DNA from: Marchantia polymorpha subsp. ruderalis
Lineage: Eukaryota; Streptophyta; Marchantiopsida; Marchantiales; Marchantiaceae
Reading direction: 5' to 3'
DNA length: 64,000 nt
Assembly (NCBI GenBank): GCA_037833965.1
Contig: AP031355.1
Span: 21,353,501-21,417,500 of the forward strand
Shown: piece after piece, positions 63,811 through 64,000 of the stretch
How positions within the stretch are numbered: position 1 is the stretch's first letter
Layout of the letters: every line of letters starts with the position of its first letter
Position numbers and translations under genes: made by a program
The notes under the pieces: generated by a model
Database searches by the model: none
The model's input: only the letters and a program-made list of their open reading frames with translations
What the model was told of the DNA's origin: nothing

Positions 63811-64000
63811 GATACTCTGTGATAATATACTGTTTTTTTATCATATTTTCAACAACACAAAAATATCATGTTTAATACTTATTAATTTTTTCATACATAT
63901 TAAGGTTTAAACTCCTATCACGACTGATGAGTGTCTTGTAAATGAAATTTACTCTTATGTTATCATACCATAATCATTTTAAACTTGTCAACTGTCGTTT
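63811..64000. other. Right edge of window, AT-rich, nothing recognised
   Basis: This follows the copia relic and may include the rest of its 3' end; no LTR was identified. Confidence 0.3.

Overview
This window looks like nuclear DNA of a land plant. It carries a class III secretory peroxidase, an NPH3-type phototropin signalling protein, a plastid-type glutaredoxin and a plant-type HIG1-domain (hypoxia-responsive) protein. Introns are GT-AG, and Ty1/copia, hAT and pogo-type transposable element remains are present. Sparse genes separated by long AT-rich blocks fit a bryophyte or another early-diverging land plant, but that placement is inference. No tRNA, rRNA, CRISPR array or organelle gene was recognised.

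Layout. 1-400: first exon of a minus-strand class III peroxidase that runs off the left end. 401-10335: intergenic, with a strongly AT-rich block (about 2.2-6.2 kb), a 50-bp palindrome at 6.6 kb and a mixed-composition stretch. 10336-13945: four-exon minus-strand NPH3 gene, the best-supported gene here. Its protein of about 965 residues keeps the BTB and NPH3 domains and the C-terminal W-R-N-S-I-S tail, but has a very large histidine-rich insert between the coiled coil and that tail. 13946-22100: pyrimidine-rich microsatellite DNA upstream of NPH3, then GC-rich sequence without recognisable genes. 22.1-40.8 kb: alternating AT-rich and mixed intergenic DNA with only weak exon candidates. 41030-41464: a 435-bp hAT-type MITE with an 8-bp target duplication and a perfect 37-bp hairpin inside. 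43670-44386: intronless plastid-type glutaredoxin. 44.4-57.2 kb: intergenic, including a 248-bp tandem duplication (52.1-52.6 kb) and a 523-bp pogo-like element (53.1-53.6 kb). 57200-58784: three-exon minus-strand HIG1-domain gene assembled from its splice sites. 62.7-63.8 kb: a heavily mutated Ty1/copia polymerase relic behind an LTR-like stretch.

The genes show no sign of acting together. NPH3 acts at the plasma membrane with blue-light receptors, the glutaredoxin probably in plastids, the HIG1 protein in mitochondria and the peroxidase in the cell wall. No new multi-gene system was found. The most unusual items are the histidine-rich NPH3 insert, the hAT MITE with its long perfect hairpin, and a possible alternative 3' splice site in the HIG1 gene.
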